From CAVURW01 sp963743595 (GTDB lineage: Bacteria; Verrucomicrobiota; Verrucomicrobiia; Methylacidiphilales; UBA1321), in contig CAVURW010000274.1 of the NCBI GenBank assembly GCA_963743595.1, positions 1 to 23,424 on the forward strand: a stretch of 23,424 bases of DNA, written 5' to 3'. Shown piece by piece: positions 1 through 7,961 of the stretch. Position 1 is the stretch's first letter. Every line of letters starts with the position of its first letter. A program made the translations under genes and the position numbers. Below the pieces are notes generated by a model. The model saw only the letters and a list, made by a program, of their open reading frames with translations. It was not told the DNA's origin and searched no databases.

Positions 1-1
1 C

Positions 2-964
2 CGTTTGCAAAATGCAGTAAAAGCGCGTGATCGGAATCGCATGATCCGCTTGGTCGTCGCCCTCGCGCTTGTGTTCGCCAGCCCGCTGGGTCTCATGTTG
101 CTCAAGGCAACGCCGAAACCGACCACGGCTGAGATCGCCTCCGATTCCGCTACGCCGCAAGACACGCAACCTTTTGTGATCGGTGGCAAAGGGTTCACGG
201 AACAGCTCATCCTTTCACGCGCGATTAAATCGCGATTGGATAACGCCGGGGTTCGGACGGAGCTGCGCGATGACCTGGCTTCGAGCATCCTTTTCGACGC
301 CTTGAAGAAAGGCGAAGTCGATATCTATGTCGATTACACCGGCACCTTGTGGGTGAATGTCCTGAAAAAAGAGCAGACGGAATCGGGCCCGGAAATGCTC
401 GTCGACGTGGCGTCAGAGCTGCGCCAGAAATATGGAATTGTAACGCTCGGTGCGCTCGGTTTTGAAAATAGCTATGCCATGGCCGTTCGGAGAGCGGATG
501 CAGAGAAATTTCATTTAAAAACCCTGGCCGATCTCGCCAAGGTCTCGTCGCACATGCGGCTTGCCTCGGAAGTGGAATTTCTTGGACGACCGGAATGGCA
601 GAGCTTGCAACACGTCTATGGGCTCGATTTCGCTGAAAAGCCGTCTATGGACGCGACGCTGATGTACGGCGCGATCAAGAATAATCAGGTCGATGCCATC
701 GCCGCGTTCTCCACAGACGGGCGCATCGCCGCATACGATCTCGTTACGCTGGAGGACTCGCGCCAAGCGATGCCGCCCTATGACGCGATGGTGCTGCTTT
801 CACCCCGCGCCGCACGAAATCCCGCCGTAGTCGCCGCCATCCGACCCCTGCTCAATGTGATTTCGACCGAAGAAATGCGCGACGCAAATAAGCACGTCGA
901 TCTCGATAAACAGACGCCCGATCAAGCCGCCGCAACGCTGCTCCACGACGTGATTCGGCAGTGA
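2..964 (+). CDS. Glycine betaine/choline-type ABC transporter substrate-binding domain (OpuAC/OsmF family), left-truncated or fused
   Basis: The protein is the ligand-binding component of an osmoprotectant-type ABC importer. It would bind quaternary amines such as glycine betaine or choline and deliver them to a permease. The mature domain begins near VIGGKGFTEQ, the usual N-terminal strand of this family, and carries the family motif VDIYVDYTGT about 50 residues later; a DAIAAFSTDGRI block follows in the second lobe. A hydrophobic stretch (IRLVVALALVFASPLGLMLL) precedes the domain, and is either a signal peptide or the last membrane segment of a permease-SBP fusion. The frame is open to the window edge. 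Possible starts are TTG at 5 and ATG at 41, the latter placed just before the hydrophobic stretch. Neither has a clear Shine-Dalgarno, so a fusion with an upstream permease is realistic. It is separated from the hydrogenase genes by a gap of about 320 bp and is probably not in their operon. The family call is secure; the ligand is not. Confidence 0.85.
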   Translation, partial: RLQNAVKARDRNRMIRLVVALALVFASPLGLMLLKATPKPTTAEIASDSATPQDTQPFVIGGKGFTEQLILSRAIKSRLDNAGVRTELRDDLASSILFDALKKGEVDIYVDYTGTLWVNVLKKEQTESGPEMLVDVASELRQKYGIVTLGALGFENSYAMAVRRADAEKFHLKTLADLAKVSSHMRLASEVEFLGRPEWQSLQHVYGLDFAEKPSMDATLMYGAIKNNQVDAIAAFSTDGRIAAYDLVTLEDSRQAMPPYDAMVLLSPRAARNPAVVAAIRPLLNVISTEEMRDANKHVDLDKQTPDQAAATLLHDVIRQ

Positions 965-1285
965 ATTGCGCTTGTTCTTGGCAACCACCAGTTCGCCATC
1001 TTGCCTTTAGGCCCGACTGGGGCGACAGGACCATACGGCCTATCACGAACGAGGCGTAATAGAAACGTGATGCCATGCAAATCGTTCTCAGGGGAAGAGA
1101 GTTTGGGACGTCCAATTGCCACTTTCTTGCCAATCTTCGGATTTCTCGCGCTCAACCCAATTCTCATCCTTTTATCCCTGGATTGAACAATTCTCGCAGG
1201 ATTTTCGACAATACACGTGGGGCGCCATCCGATCTGGAGGGCTAAGTTGCCCTTAGATGACGATCAACTATCAATCCAGGGCCTT
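965..1285. other. Intergenic region upstream of the hydrogenase operon
   Basis: This stretch of about 320 bp separates the ABC binding protein from hoxE. Short open frames exist on both strands. One minus-strand frame (1167 to 922) reads through the end of the upstream gene and has a GRPKLSS-like basic segment, but nothing I recognise as a family. I see no terminator with a T-run after 964; the only short stem (GCCC/GGGC near 1011-1023) lacks a U tract. The last 100 bases hold the best promoter candidate for the hox operon. I regard the region as non-coding. Confidence 0.5.
1183..1212 (+). promoter_or_regulatory. Candidate sigma70-like promoter of the hox operon
   Basis: TTGAAC (1183-1188) and GACAAT (1207-1212) are separated by 18 bp. 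They resemble -35 and -10 elements and would place transcription start near 1219, about 65 nt before the preferred hoxE ATG. The -35 box overlaps a 10-bp palindrome, ATTG-AA-CAAT (1182-1191), which could be an operator. This is pattern matching only. Confidence 0.3.
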
Positions 1286-1786
1286 ATGAAAGTCACCAAG
1301 CCCTCGCTACCTTCCAACGATAAGCGGTGGAAAATCATCGACGCCAAAATGCGTAAACTCGGCTACAAGCCGAACGCGCTGATCGAAACGCTCCACGCTG
1401 TTCAAGAATCATTCGGTTTTTTGGATGAGATCGCGCTCACATGGGTGGCGCAGTCGCTTCGCGTGCCCCCCAGCAAGGTTTACGGCGTCGCCACCTTCTA
1501 CAATTTCTTCACCCTGAAGCCGCAAGGTGCGCATACATGCGTCGTCTGCCTCGGCACCGCCTGTTACGTGAAAGGTTCCGCACACATTCTGGAGGCTATC
1601 CAAGAAGCCACGCACATCAAATCGGGCGAGACCACTCCAGACCACCAGCTCTCGCTTCTAACCGCCCGCTGCATTGGTGCCTGCGGCATCGCACCCACGG
1701 TGGTCTATGACGGAAATGTTTCCGGTCGTCTCACGCCGGAGCAAGCAACCGAAAAATTGAAAGGATACCTGACCCATGCATCTTGA
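1286..1786 (+). CDS. hoxE: HoxE, NuoE-like [2Fe-2S] subunit of bidirectional NAD(P)-linked [NiFe] hydrogenase
   Basis: HoxE is the small thioredoxin-fold [2Fe-2S] subunit of the HoxEFU diaphorase, homologous to complex I NuoE. The ATG at 1286 gives 166 residues, the normal HoxE size, and starts just ahead of the conserved RWKIIDAKMRKLGYKPNALI helix. The frame could be extended to a GTG at 1217, but that would lie at or before the predicted transcription start. The cluster ligands are visible as C88-x4-C93 and C129-x3-C133. The GVATFYNFF segment is typical of NuoE/HoxE. The C-terminus overlaps hoxF by 11 bp, indicating translational coupling. It is the first gene of the hydrogenase run. In cyanobacterial complexes HoxE is implicated in electron exchange with other carriers, and here its presence marks the five-subunit rather than the four-subunit hydrogenase. 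Confidence 0.93.
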   Translation: MKVTKPSLPSNDKRWKIIDAKMRKLGYKPNALIETLHAVQESFGFLDEIALTWVAQSLRVPPSKVYGVATFYNFFTLKPQGAHTCVVCLGTACYVKGSAHILEAIQEATHIKSGETTPDHQLSLLTARCIGACGIAPTVVYDGNVSGRLTPEQATEKLKGYLTHAS

Positions 1787-3419
1787 AGAGCTTCACGAGA
1801 TCGCCGAAAAAGAAAAGGCATCTCGCAAACCGGTGTGCGTCCGCTGTTGCATGTCTGCCGGCTGCATGTCCTCCCAATCTGGACAAATTAAAGACATCCT
1901 TGAAAAAACAGTCAGTGAGAAACAGCTTAGCGATAAGATAGAGGTGCGGCGGGTCGGCTGTATGGGCTACTGCGGCCAGGGTCCGATGATCAGTGTCGAA
2001 TCCGAAGGCGTGCTTTACGAACGGGTGACTCCTGAAAATGCACCGACCATTATCGATGCACTAAACGGAGGCTCGACCACGGTTGAAAAGTCGGATCCAA
2101 AAATGCCCTTCTTCGCGCGCCAAACGCACGTCGTTCGTGCCAACGGCGGAAGAATCGACCCAGAGCGTTTGGAGGATTACATTGAGGTGGGCGGTTATCG
2201 CGCGCTTCTCCATGTTCTCACAGAAATGCAACCGCCCGACGTTGTGCGCAGCGTCGTTGAGAGCGGCTTGCGCGGTCGCGGCGGTGGCGGTTATCCCACG
2301 GGTCTCAAGTGGGCCACCGTCGCGAAATCGCAGGGCACGCAGAAATATGTGATTTGCAATGGGGACGAAGGAGACCCCGGCGCTTTTATGGATCGCAGCG
2401 TTTTGGAAAGTGATCCACATGTCGTCATTGAAGGAATGATCATTGCCGCCTCTGCGGTCGGTGCGTCGCAAGGTTTTCTTTATGTCCGGGCCGAGTATCC
2501 GCTGGCGATTAGCCGCCTTCAAATCGCGATCAAACAAGCGCGACAAAAGGGATTGCTGGGCGATGCCATTTTTGAGTCGACGTTCAACTTCAACGTCGAA
2601 ATTCGAATCGGTGCCGGGGCTTTTGTCTGCGGGGAAGAGACCGCGCTCATGGCTTCTATTGAAGGACGGCGCGGCCAACCTCGCCCGCGTCCTCCATTCC
2701 CGGCGGAAAAGGGACTTTGGGGTTGCCCCACGCTGATCAATAACGTGGAAACCTTCGCGAACATTGCCCCGATCATCAATCGTGGTGCTGCGTGGTATGC
2801 GAGTATTGGCACGGCCAAAAGCAAGGGCACCAAGGTCTTTGCCTTGACCGGAAAAATCCGAAACAATGGTCTCATCGAGGTGCCCATGGGTATCACGATT
2901 CGCCAGATCGTGGAGGAACTCGGTGGTGGGGCTCCGGAGGGCACGACAATCAAAGCCGTCCAAACGGGTGGCCCTTCCGGAGGTTGTATCCCGGCAGAAT
3001 TATTCGATACTCCGGTCGACTACGATTCACTGATCGGCGTCGGTTCCATCATGGGTTCCGGCGGCATGGTCGTGATGGACAATAGCACCAATATGGTCGA
3101 TGTCGCCCGATTCTATATGGACTTCTGCCGGGAGGAATCATGTGGAAAATGTATTCCCTGCCGGGCGGGCACAGTGCAGATGTTCCAACTGCTCGATAAG
3201 ATACTGAAACGCCAAGCCACGCTTAAAGACCTGGAACAGCTCGAAGAACTTTGCGACATGGTGAAGCACACGAGCCTGTGTGGCCTTGGGCAAACTGCAC
3301 CGAATCCCGTAATTAGCACGTTACGCTATTTCCGAAACGAGTACCTGGAGCTTCTCAAACCCGAGCCTGATCAGGCTACCGAAGTTCAAAAAGCTCCAAT
3401 GGAATTGACAACCCCTTAA
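1776..3419 (+). CDS. hoxF: HoxF, FMN- and NAD-binding diaphorase subunit of bidirectional hydrogenase
   Basis: HoxF is the NAD(H) oxidoreductase subunit, carrying FMN, a [2Fe-2S] and a [4Fe-4S] cluster. At 547 residues it has the full family length. Residues 1-100 form a thioredoxin-like [2Fe-2S] domain with C25-x4-C30 and C62-x3-C66. The NuoF-like core follows, with the glycine-rich FMN/NADH motif GRGGGGYPTG (167-176), the acidic NGDEGDPGAF block (195-204) and GAGAFVCGEETAL (279-291). An SLBB segment lies near 350-400. The N3-type [4Fe-4S] ligands are C456, C459, C462 and C502. All cofactor ligands are present, so the protein should be active. It overlaps hoxE, and a 12-bp gap separates it from hoxU. 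In the cell it passes electrons between NAD(P)H and HoxU. Confidence 0.96.
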   Translation: MHLEELHEIAEKEKASRKPVCVRCCMSAGCMSSQSGQIKDILEKTVSEKQLSDKIEVRRVGCMGYCGQGPMISVESEGVLYERVTPENAPTIIDALNGGSTTVEKSDPKMPFFARQTHVVRANGGRIDPERLEDYIEVGGYRALLHVLTEMQPPDVVRSVVESGLRGRGGGGYPTGLKWATVAKSQGTQKYVICNGDEGDPGAFMDRSVLESDPHVVIEGMIIAASAVGASQGFLYVRAEYPLAISRLQIAIKQARQKGLLGDAIFESTFNFNVEIRIGAGAFVCGEETALMASIEGRRGQPRPRPPFPAEKGLWGCPTLINNVETFANIAPIINRGAAWYASIGTAKSKGTKVFALTGKIRNNGLIEVPMGITIRQIVEELGGGAPEGTTIKAVQTGGPSGGCIPAELFDTPVDYDSLIGVGSIMGSGGMVVMDNSTNMVDVARFYMDFCREESCGKCIPCRAGTVQMFQLLDKILKRQATLKDLEQLEELCDMVKHTSLCGLGQTAPNPVISTLRYFRNEYLELLKPEPDQATEVQKAPMELTTP

Positions 3420-3431
3420 CCCCTATACCCT

Positions 3432-4139
3432 ATGGCAGTAAAAACACTTACCATTGACGGCAAACACGTTAGTGCCGACGAATCTGAAACCATTCTGCAG
3501 GCAGCCACGGACAACGACATCCGCATCCCCACACTCTGCCATCTGGAAGGCCTCAGTGAGGTGGGAGCCTGCCGTCTGTGCATCGTGGAGGTGTCCGGCT
3601 CCAACAAACTTCTCTCCGCTTGCACAACCAAAATCACGGAAGGCATGGAGGTGAAAACCAACTCAGATCGAATCAAGAAATACCGACTGATGACTCTCGA
3701 ATTGCTATTTGCGGAGCGAAATCACGTCTGCGCCGTCTGTGTGGCGAACCGACATTGCGACCTTCAAAATTTGGCAATCGAACACGGCATGACCCACGTT
3801 CGCTTTGCCTACCAATATCCGGCTACGGGGGTCGACGCGTCGCACGATTGGTTCGTGCTCGACCACAACCGTTGCGTGCTCTGCTCACGCTGCGTTCGCG
3901 TTTGCGATGAAGTGGAAGGGGCACACACCTGGGACATCATGGACCGCGGGGCTGCCTCCCGGGTAATCACTGACCTAAACCGACCCTGGGGCGAGTCCGA
4001 CACCTGCACGAGTTGTAGTAAGTGTGTCCAGGTCTGCCCGACCGGTGCGCTTTCCAGCAAAGGTAAATCGGTAGCGGAGATGCAGAAGCACCGCGAGTTC
4101 CTCCCCTTCCTGATTCAAAGGAGAAAAGATCATGAATAA
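3432..4139 (+). CDS. hoxU: HoxU, iron-sulfur electron-transfer subunit of bidirectional hydrogenase
   Basis: HoxU is the NuoG-N-terminal-like subunit that wires HoxF to the hydrogenase module HoxYH. Its 235 residues contain all expected clusters. A plant-type [2Fe-2S] site is formed by C36, C47, C50 and C64, and a His-Cys3 [4Fe-4S] site by H98, C100, C103 and C109. Two ferredoxin-like [4Fe-4S] sites are C148/C151/C154/C158 and C192/C195/C198/C202. The start at 3432 fits family alignments (a beta-grasp domain beginning VKTLTIDGK). The leader before the ATG is almost purine-free and has no Shine-Dalgarno, so translation probably depends on ribosomes arriving from hoxF. The last 8 bases overlap hoxY. 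Confidence 0.95.
   Translation: MAVKTLTIDGKHVSADESETILQAATDNDIRIPTLCHLEGLSEVGACRLCIVEVSGSNKLLSACTTKITEGMEVKTNSDRIKKYRLMTLELLFAERNHVCAVCVANRHCDLQNLAIEHGMTHVRFAYQYPATGVDASHDWFVLDHNRCVLCSRCVRVCDEVEGAHTWDIMDRGAASRVITDLNRPWGESDTCTSCSKCVQVCPTGALSSKGKSVAEMQKHREFLPFLIQRRKDHE
4118..4123 (+). promoter_or_regulatory. Ribosome binding site for hoxY, inside hoxU
   Basis: AAGGAG lies 8 nt before the hoxY ATG at 4132, within the last codons of hoxU. It fixes the hoxY start and is one of the few strong Shine-Dalgarno sequences in the operon. Confidence 0.75.
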
Positions 4140-4665
4140 GGTACGCTTAGCCACAGTTTGGATGGACGGCTGCTCGGGTTGCCACATGTCGTTGCTTGAT
4201 ATGGATGAACGACTCATCGAAGTCCTCAAGCATGTCGACCTCGTCTATAGCCCCCTCGTGGATACCAAAGAATATCCTGAGAACGTGGACGTCGTTTTGA
4301 TTGAGGGAGCTGTCAGCAGCGAAGAAGACCTTGAGAAAATTCATCGCATTCGCAAGCGTTCCAAACTCTTAGTCGCTTTAGGCGATTGCGCGGTGACCTC
4401 CAATGTTCCGAGTATGCGCAATCGTTTTAAAGTCGAGGATGTGGAACATCGCGCTTATGTCGAAAATGCACAGCTCAACCAAGGGGTGCCCCGCGAAGTC
4501 ATTCCGGCTCTTTTGGAGAAATCCCGGCCCGTCCACGAATTTGTGAAGGTCGATCTCTTCGTCCCCGGATGCCCGCCGGAAGCCGATACCATTTATTTTG
4601 TCCTGACTGAACTCCTAGCCGGACGCACCCCAGACATCACCGGGAAAACCCACTTCGGCGCGTAG
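4132..4665 (+). CDS. hoxY: HoxY, small [NiFe]-hydrogenase subunit
   Basis: HoxY is the small subunit of the hydrogenase module and holds the proximal [4Fe-4S] cluster next to the NiFe site of HoxH. At 177 residues it is the short group 3d form, without a Tat signal or medial/distal clusters, consistent with a cytoplasmic enzyme. The ligands are C14 and C17 (in DGCSGCHMS), C86 (in ALGDCAVTS) and C147 (in FVPGCPPEAD), all present. The start is fixed by a strong ribosome binding site and an 8-bp overlap with hoxU. A nickel permease gene follows 5 bp downstream where hoxH is usually found directly. Assignment is firm. Confidence 0.96.
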   Translation: MNKVRLATVWMDGCSGCHMSLLDMDERLIEVLKHVDLVYSPLVDTKEYPENVDVVLIEGAVSSEEDLEKIHRIRKRSKLLVALGDCAVTSNVPSMRNRFKVEDVEHRAYVENAQLNQGVPREVIPALLEKSRPVHEFVKVDLFVPGCPPEADTIYFVLTELLAGRTPDITGKTHFGA

Positions 4666-4670
4666 CATTC

Positions 4671-5678
4671 ATGAAAGTCATCACCCTAACCGCTATGCTC
4701 ATAGGCGCAAATATCGCCGTGTGGGCGTGGGCACTCATCACGTTTCACGCTTACCCGGCGTTGCTCGGCACCGCCTTTTTGGCCTACGTATTCGGGCTTC
4801 GCCACGCAGTAGACGCGGACCACATTGCCGCGATCGACAACATCACGCGCAAGCTCATGCAGCAGGGCAAACGCCCGACGACAGTTGGCCTGTTTTTTTC
4901 GCTAGGCCACTCCACAGTCGTTATTGGCCTATCTCTCGCCATCGCACTCACTTCGATCTCGCTGAAAAATCAGTTTACTGGGATTCAACAGGTCGGCGGA
5001 ATCATCGGCACCTCAATCTCGGCACTATTCCTGTTAGCCATTGCAACGGCGAATTTGATTATCTTTCTCTTGATCTACCGCACATTCCAAAAAGTGAAAT
5101 CTGGAGGTGTGTATGTCCAAGAAGACATTGATCTCATCTTGTCACAGCGCGGCTTTTTTGGACGGATTTTTCGGAACCTATTTCACCTCATTGAGAAAAG
5201 TTGGCACATGTATTTGCTCGGCCTTTTATTTGGGCTCGGTTTTGATACTGCCACAGAGGTCGGTATCCTCGGTATCTCCGCCGCCGAAGCCACAAAAGGG
5301 ATGCAAATCTGGTCGATCATGGTGTTTCCTGCCCTTTTCACGGCAGGCATGGCGCTCATCGATACCGCTGACAACCTTCTCATGCTGGGTGCGTACGGTT
5401 GGGCGTTCCTCAAGCCGATTCGCAAGCTCTATTACAATATGACGCTCACCGCAATTTCCGTACTCGTCGCCCTGTTTGTTGGCGGTGTGGAAGTTCTAGG
5501 CGTGTTGGGTGATCAATTTAAGTTCCAAGGTTTTTTCTGGGAAACGGTCGGACGGCTCAATGACAACTTTGAAATGCTAGGCTTCGCAATCATCGCGCTG
5601 TTCGTCCTCACGTGGCTGACCTCCGCAGGAATATATAAACTCAATCGATATGACGATATCGAAGTACCGACCAGCTAA
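4671..5678 (+). CDS. hoxN: NiCoT-family high-affinity nickel (cobalt) permease, HoxN/NixA-like
   Basis: This is an integral membrane Ni2+ (possibly Co2+) uptake permease of the NiCoT family, 335 residues with about eight hydrophobic segments. All four family signatures are visible: RHAVDADHIAAIDN (44-57), FFSLGHSTVV (75-84), LGFDTATEVGIL (189-200) and GMALIDTADN (226-235). It lies between hoxY and hoxH with gaps of 5 and 15 bp, in the same direction, so it is almost certainly co-transcribed and dedicated to feeding nickel to HoxH. No Shine-Dalgarno is evident before the ATG. Context argues for nickel rather than cobalt, but the family includes both specificities and the sequence alone does not settle it. 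Confidence 0.94.
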   Translation: MKVITLTAMLIGANIAVWAWALITFHAYPALLGTAFLAYVFGLRHAVDADHIAAIDNITRKLMQQGKRPTTVGLFFSLGHSTVVIGLSLAIALTSISLKNQFTGIQQVGGIIGTSISALFLLAIATANLIIFLLIYRTFQKVKSGGVYVQEDIDLILSQRGFFGRIFRNLFHLIEKSWHMYLLGLLFGLGFDTATEVGILGISAAEATKGMQIWSIMVFPALFTAGMALIDTADNLLMLGAYGWAFLKPIRKLYYNMTLTAISVLVALFVGGVEVLGVLGDQFKFQGFFWETVGRLNDNFEMLGFAIIALFVLTWLTSAGIYKLNRYDDIEVPTS

Positions 5679-5693
5679 CCGACACCCACATTT

Positions 5694-7133
5694 ATGCCCA
5701 AGCAAATCATAATCGACCCCGTAACCCGAATCGAAGGTCACTCGAAAATTACCATCAAACTTGACGATCATGGACGAGTCGATGACGCGCAATTTCACGT
5801 CACACAGTTCCGCGGTTTCGAAAAATTCTGCGAAGGTCGCCCCTTCAGTGAGATGCCTGGCCTCACGGGCCGCACGTGCGGCATTTGCCCCGTCAGCCAC
5901 CTCATCGCATCCTCGAAAGCATGCGATGCCCTGCTCGCCGTCACCATTCCGCCTACAGCCGCGAAGCTGCGCCGGATCATGAACCTGGCGCAAATCGTTC
6001 AATCGCACGCATTAAGTTTTTTCCACCTTTCTTCTCCCGACCTCCTTTTCGGCATGGACGCCCAACCCGAGCGCCGCAACATCGTGGGCGTTATCGAATT
6101 GATGCCGACACTCGCCAGAGACGGGATAGCGCTTCGTAAATTTGGCCAGGAGATCATCGCAAAGCTAGGGGGCAAGCGTATTCACCCCGCGTGGGTCGTT
6201 CCAGGGGGAGTCAGCGATCCTCTTGATCCGAAGCTACGGGACGAGATGCTGGCAGCCATCCCAAATGCTATCGCGATGACCCAACGGACACTGATTTGGT
6301 TCAAGTCCATCCTCGAGCAGTTCAGGGATGAGATCCGCACGTTTGGGAATTTTCCGAGCATGTTCATGGCTCTCGTGAGCGATCACACCCCAGGCGAGAA
6401 AAATGCACTCTTGGAACACTATGACGGGAATCTCCGGTTTATAGATGCATCAGGAAATATTGTAATCGATCAATTGCCGGCTCACCGTTTTTCGGAGGTC
6501 ATCGCTGAATCGGTCGAAAAGTTCACTTATCTCAAATCACCTTACTTCAAACCAGTTGGCTATCCGGAAGGAATATACCGGGTAGGCCCACTCGCACGGT
6601 TAAACGTCATTGATCGCTGCGGCACACCGTTGGCCGATAAGGAATGGACCGAGTTTCGCGCACTCCGGCGCGGAGTGATTCTCAGCTCCTTTCACCAACA
6701 CTATGCCCGACTCATTGAAATGCTCTATTCAATCGAGAAAATAGAACATCTTCTGAATGAGCCGGATATCCTCGATAAAAACGTTCGAGCTATCGCCAAG
6801 CCAAGCCGCTCGGAAGGCATTGGCGTTTCTGAAGCGCCACGCGGCACCTTGATGCACCACTACAAAATTGATGAAAATGGCCTGATCACCTGGGTGAATA
6901 TGATCATCGCGACCGGGCACAATAATTTGGCCATGAATCAAAGCGTGAAACAAGTGGCGCAGCATTATGTGAAGAGCGATGAACTCCAGGAAGGCATGCT
7001 CAACCGCGTGGAAGCGGTCATCCGCAGCTACGATCCCTGCCTAAGTTGTTCCACACACGCGCTCGGAAAAATGCCACTTCACGTACAACTTCTCGATTCG
7101 CGAGGCAACATTCTGGATGAGGTGAAGCGATAA
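5694..7133 (+). CDS. hoxH: HoxH, large catalytic [NiFe]-hydrogenase subunit (group 3d type)
   Basis: HoxH holds the Ni-Fe(CN)2CO active site and catalyses reversible H2 oxidation. The four nickel ligands are in their standard motifs: C62 and C65 in RTCGICPVSH, and C449 and C452 in DPCLSCSTH. RIEGHSKI (12-19), the conserved second-sphere segment, is also present. The precursor has 479 residues. By analogy with known HoxH processing, cleavage after H455 would remove the last 24 residues, which matches the presence of hoxW immediately downstream. The stop codon shares one base with the hoxW start (TAATG). Absence of a signal peptide on either subunit supports a cytoplasmic enzyme. Confidence 0.96.
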   Translation: MPKQIIIDPVTRIEGHSKITIKLDDHGRVDDAQFHVTQFRGFEKFCEGRPFSEMPGLTGRTCGICPVSHLIASSKACDALLAVTIPPTAAKLRRIMNLAQIVQSHALSFFHLSSPDLLFGMDAQPERRNIVGVIELMPTLARDGIALRKFGQEIIAKLGGKRIHPAWVVPGGVSDPLDPKLRDEMLAAIPNAIAMTQRTLIWFKSILEQFRDEIRTFGNFPSMFMALVSDHTPGEKNALLEHYDGNLRFIDASGNIVIDQLPAHRFSEVIAESVEKFTYLKSPYFKPVGYPEGIYRVGPLARLNVIDRCGTPLADKEWTEFRALRRGVILSSFHQHYARLIEMLYSIEKIEHLLNEPDILDKNVRAIAKPSRSEGIGVSEAPRGTLMHHYKIDENGLITWVNMIIATGHNNLAMNQSVKQVAQHYVKSDELQEGMLNRVEAVIRSYDPCLSCSTHALGKMPLHVQLLDSRGNILDEVKR

Positions 7134-7603
7134 TGAAACGCACTGTTGTCATCGGTTACGGAAATCCGCTGCGAGGCGACGATGGGGTTGCCTGGAAAGT
7201 GATCGAACACCTTACGCCGCTTGTGGAGGAACTACCCGTTGAGTTGATTAAAGAACATCAGCTCACGCCCGAAATGGCTGAATCCATTCACAATGCCGAT
7301 CTTGTCGTTTTTGTGGACGCGTCCGTCGAAGGGCGACCTGGCACTTGGAGATCCGAGGCGTTACGCCTCACGAAATCTCACCAGGCTCCGCCCCTGGGTC
7401 ATCACTTTGATATTGAGGGACTGCTCTCCTATTGCAAGGCCGTCTACAACCATTGTCCGAATACGGTCGTAGTTTCGATTGTGGCTGAATCGTTTGACTT
7501 CAAAGAGCAACTCAGCCCTTCGATCGACAAAATTTTACCGCATATCACCCGATACATTTTTGATATGCTCAACAAAGTGATCATGAAAGGTCCAGGAGAA
7601 TAA
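7133..7603 (+). CDS. hoxW: HoxW, hydrogenase maturation endopeptidase (HyaD/HybD family)
   Basis: HoxW removes the C-terminal extension of HoxH once nickel has been inserted. The N-terminal GYGNPLRGDDG motif (8-18) is the family hallmark. The acidic residue at D16, D62 (in VFVDAS) and the histidines H90/H91 match the three nickel-sensing ligands known from HybD (an acidic residue, Asp, His). At 156 residues it is the usual size. It overlaps the hoxH stop codon by one base, with a GAGGTGA ribosome binding site inside the end of hoxH, and precedes hypA by one base. Its position directly after hoxH makes that subunit the obvious substrate. Confidence 0.93.
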   Translation: MKRTVVIGYGNPLRGDDGVAWKVIEHLTPLVEELPVELIKEHQLTPEMAESIHNADLVVFVDASVEGRPGTWRSEALRLTKSHQAPPLGHHFDIEGLLSYCKAVYNHCPNTVVVSIVAESFDFKEQLSPSIDKILPHITRYIFDMLNKVIMKGPGE

Positions 7604-7604
7604 C

Positions 7605-7961
7605 ATGCATGAATATTCCATAGTCGAGTCGATCGTTGAATCGATGCTTTCCTCTCTTGAAAAGAAGAAGGCAATCGGTGTCGTCCTGGTCAAATTCAAG
7701 CGCGGAAGCGCCTTTTCCGAGGAAGCATTTCGCCAGGCTTACAAAGCCTCCACTCAAGGCACCCTTCTGCAAGATGCTCCCGTTTCCATCGATAAGGAAG
7801 ATCTCTCCTACACGTGTGCGTGCGGCCACAGCCAAGTAATCGAGAGTGAAGACCTACTGGGACACCTGTACGTTTGCCCAAGCTGCGGTGCCACCAAGGA
7901 AATCGAGGAAGCTCACGATATCCGCCTTGTCGAGTTCGTGGCTCAGGCGGCGGATGACTAA
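7605..7961 (+). CDS. hypA: HypA, nickel-insertion metallochaperone
   Basis: HypA delivers nickel to the hydrogenase large subunit, normally together with the GTPase HypB. The N-terminal MHEYS carries the invariant His2 nickel ligand and Glu3. At 118 residues the length is standard. The zinc-site cysteines are C71, C73, C91 and C94. The first pair is C-x-C (TCACGHS) instead of the more usual C-x2-C, with H75 close by, while the second is a normal CPSCG. An AGGAG ribosome binding site at 7594-7598 sets the start. The end overlaps the hypF ATG by 8 bp. No hypB follows, which is unusual for a hyp cluster. Confidence 0.93.
   Translation: MHEYSIVESIVESMLSSLEKKKAIGVVLVKFKRGSAFSEEAFRQAYKASTQGTLLQDAPVSIDKEDLSYTCACGHSQVIESEDLLGHLYVCPSCGATKEIEEAHDIRLVEFVAQAADD

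Noticed and set aside
1011..1023. GCCC/GGGC stem as a terminator for the ABC binding protein gene
   Set aside because: The stem is only 4 bp and no T-run follows.
922..1167. Short minus-strand frame with a GRPKLSS-like basic segment upstream of hoxE; first thought to resemble an HU/IHF tail or a transposase remnant
   Set aside because: The similarity to ARNPKTGEKV-like HU sequence is limited to a few residues, the frame runs into the upstream gene, and no ribosome binding site or domain supports it.
2061..2963. 300-codon open frame on the minus strand within hoxF
   Set aside because: It is fully antisense to hoxF, which has all family motifs. The predicted protein has low-complexity basic composition and no recognisable domain.
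7846..7953. N-terminal extension of HypF from an upstream in-frame ATG
   Set aside because: These 36 codons lie within hypA, and the acylphosphatase domain starts just after the ATG at 7954.
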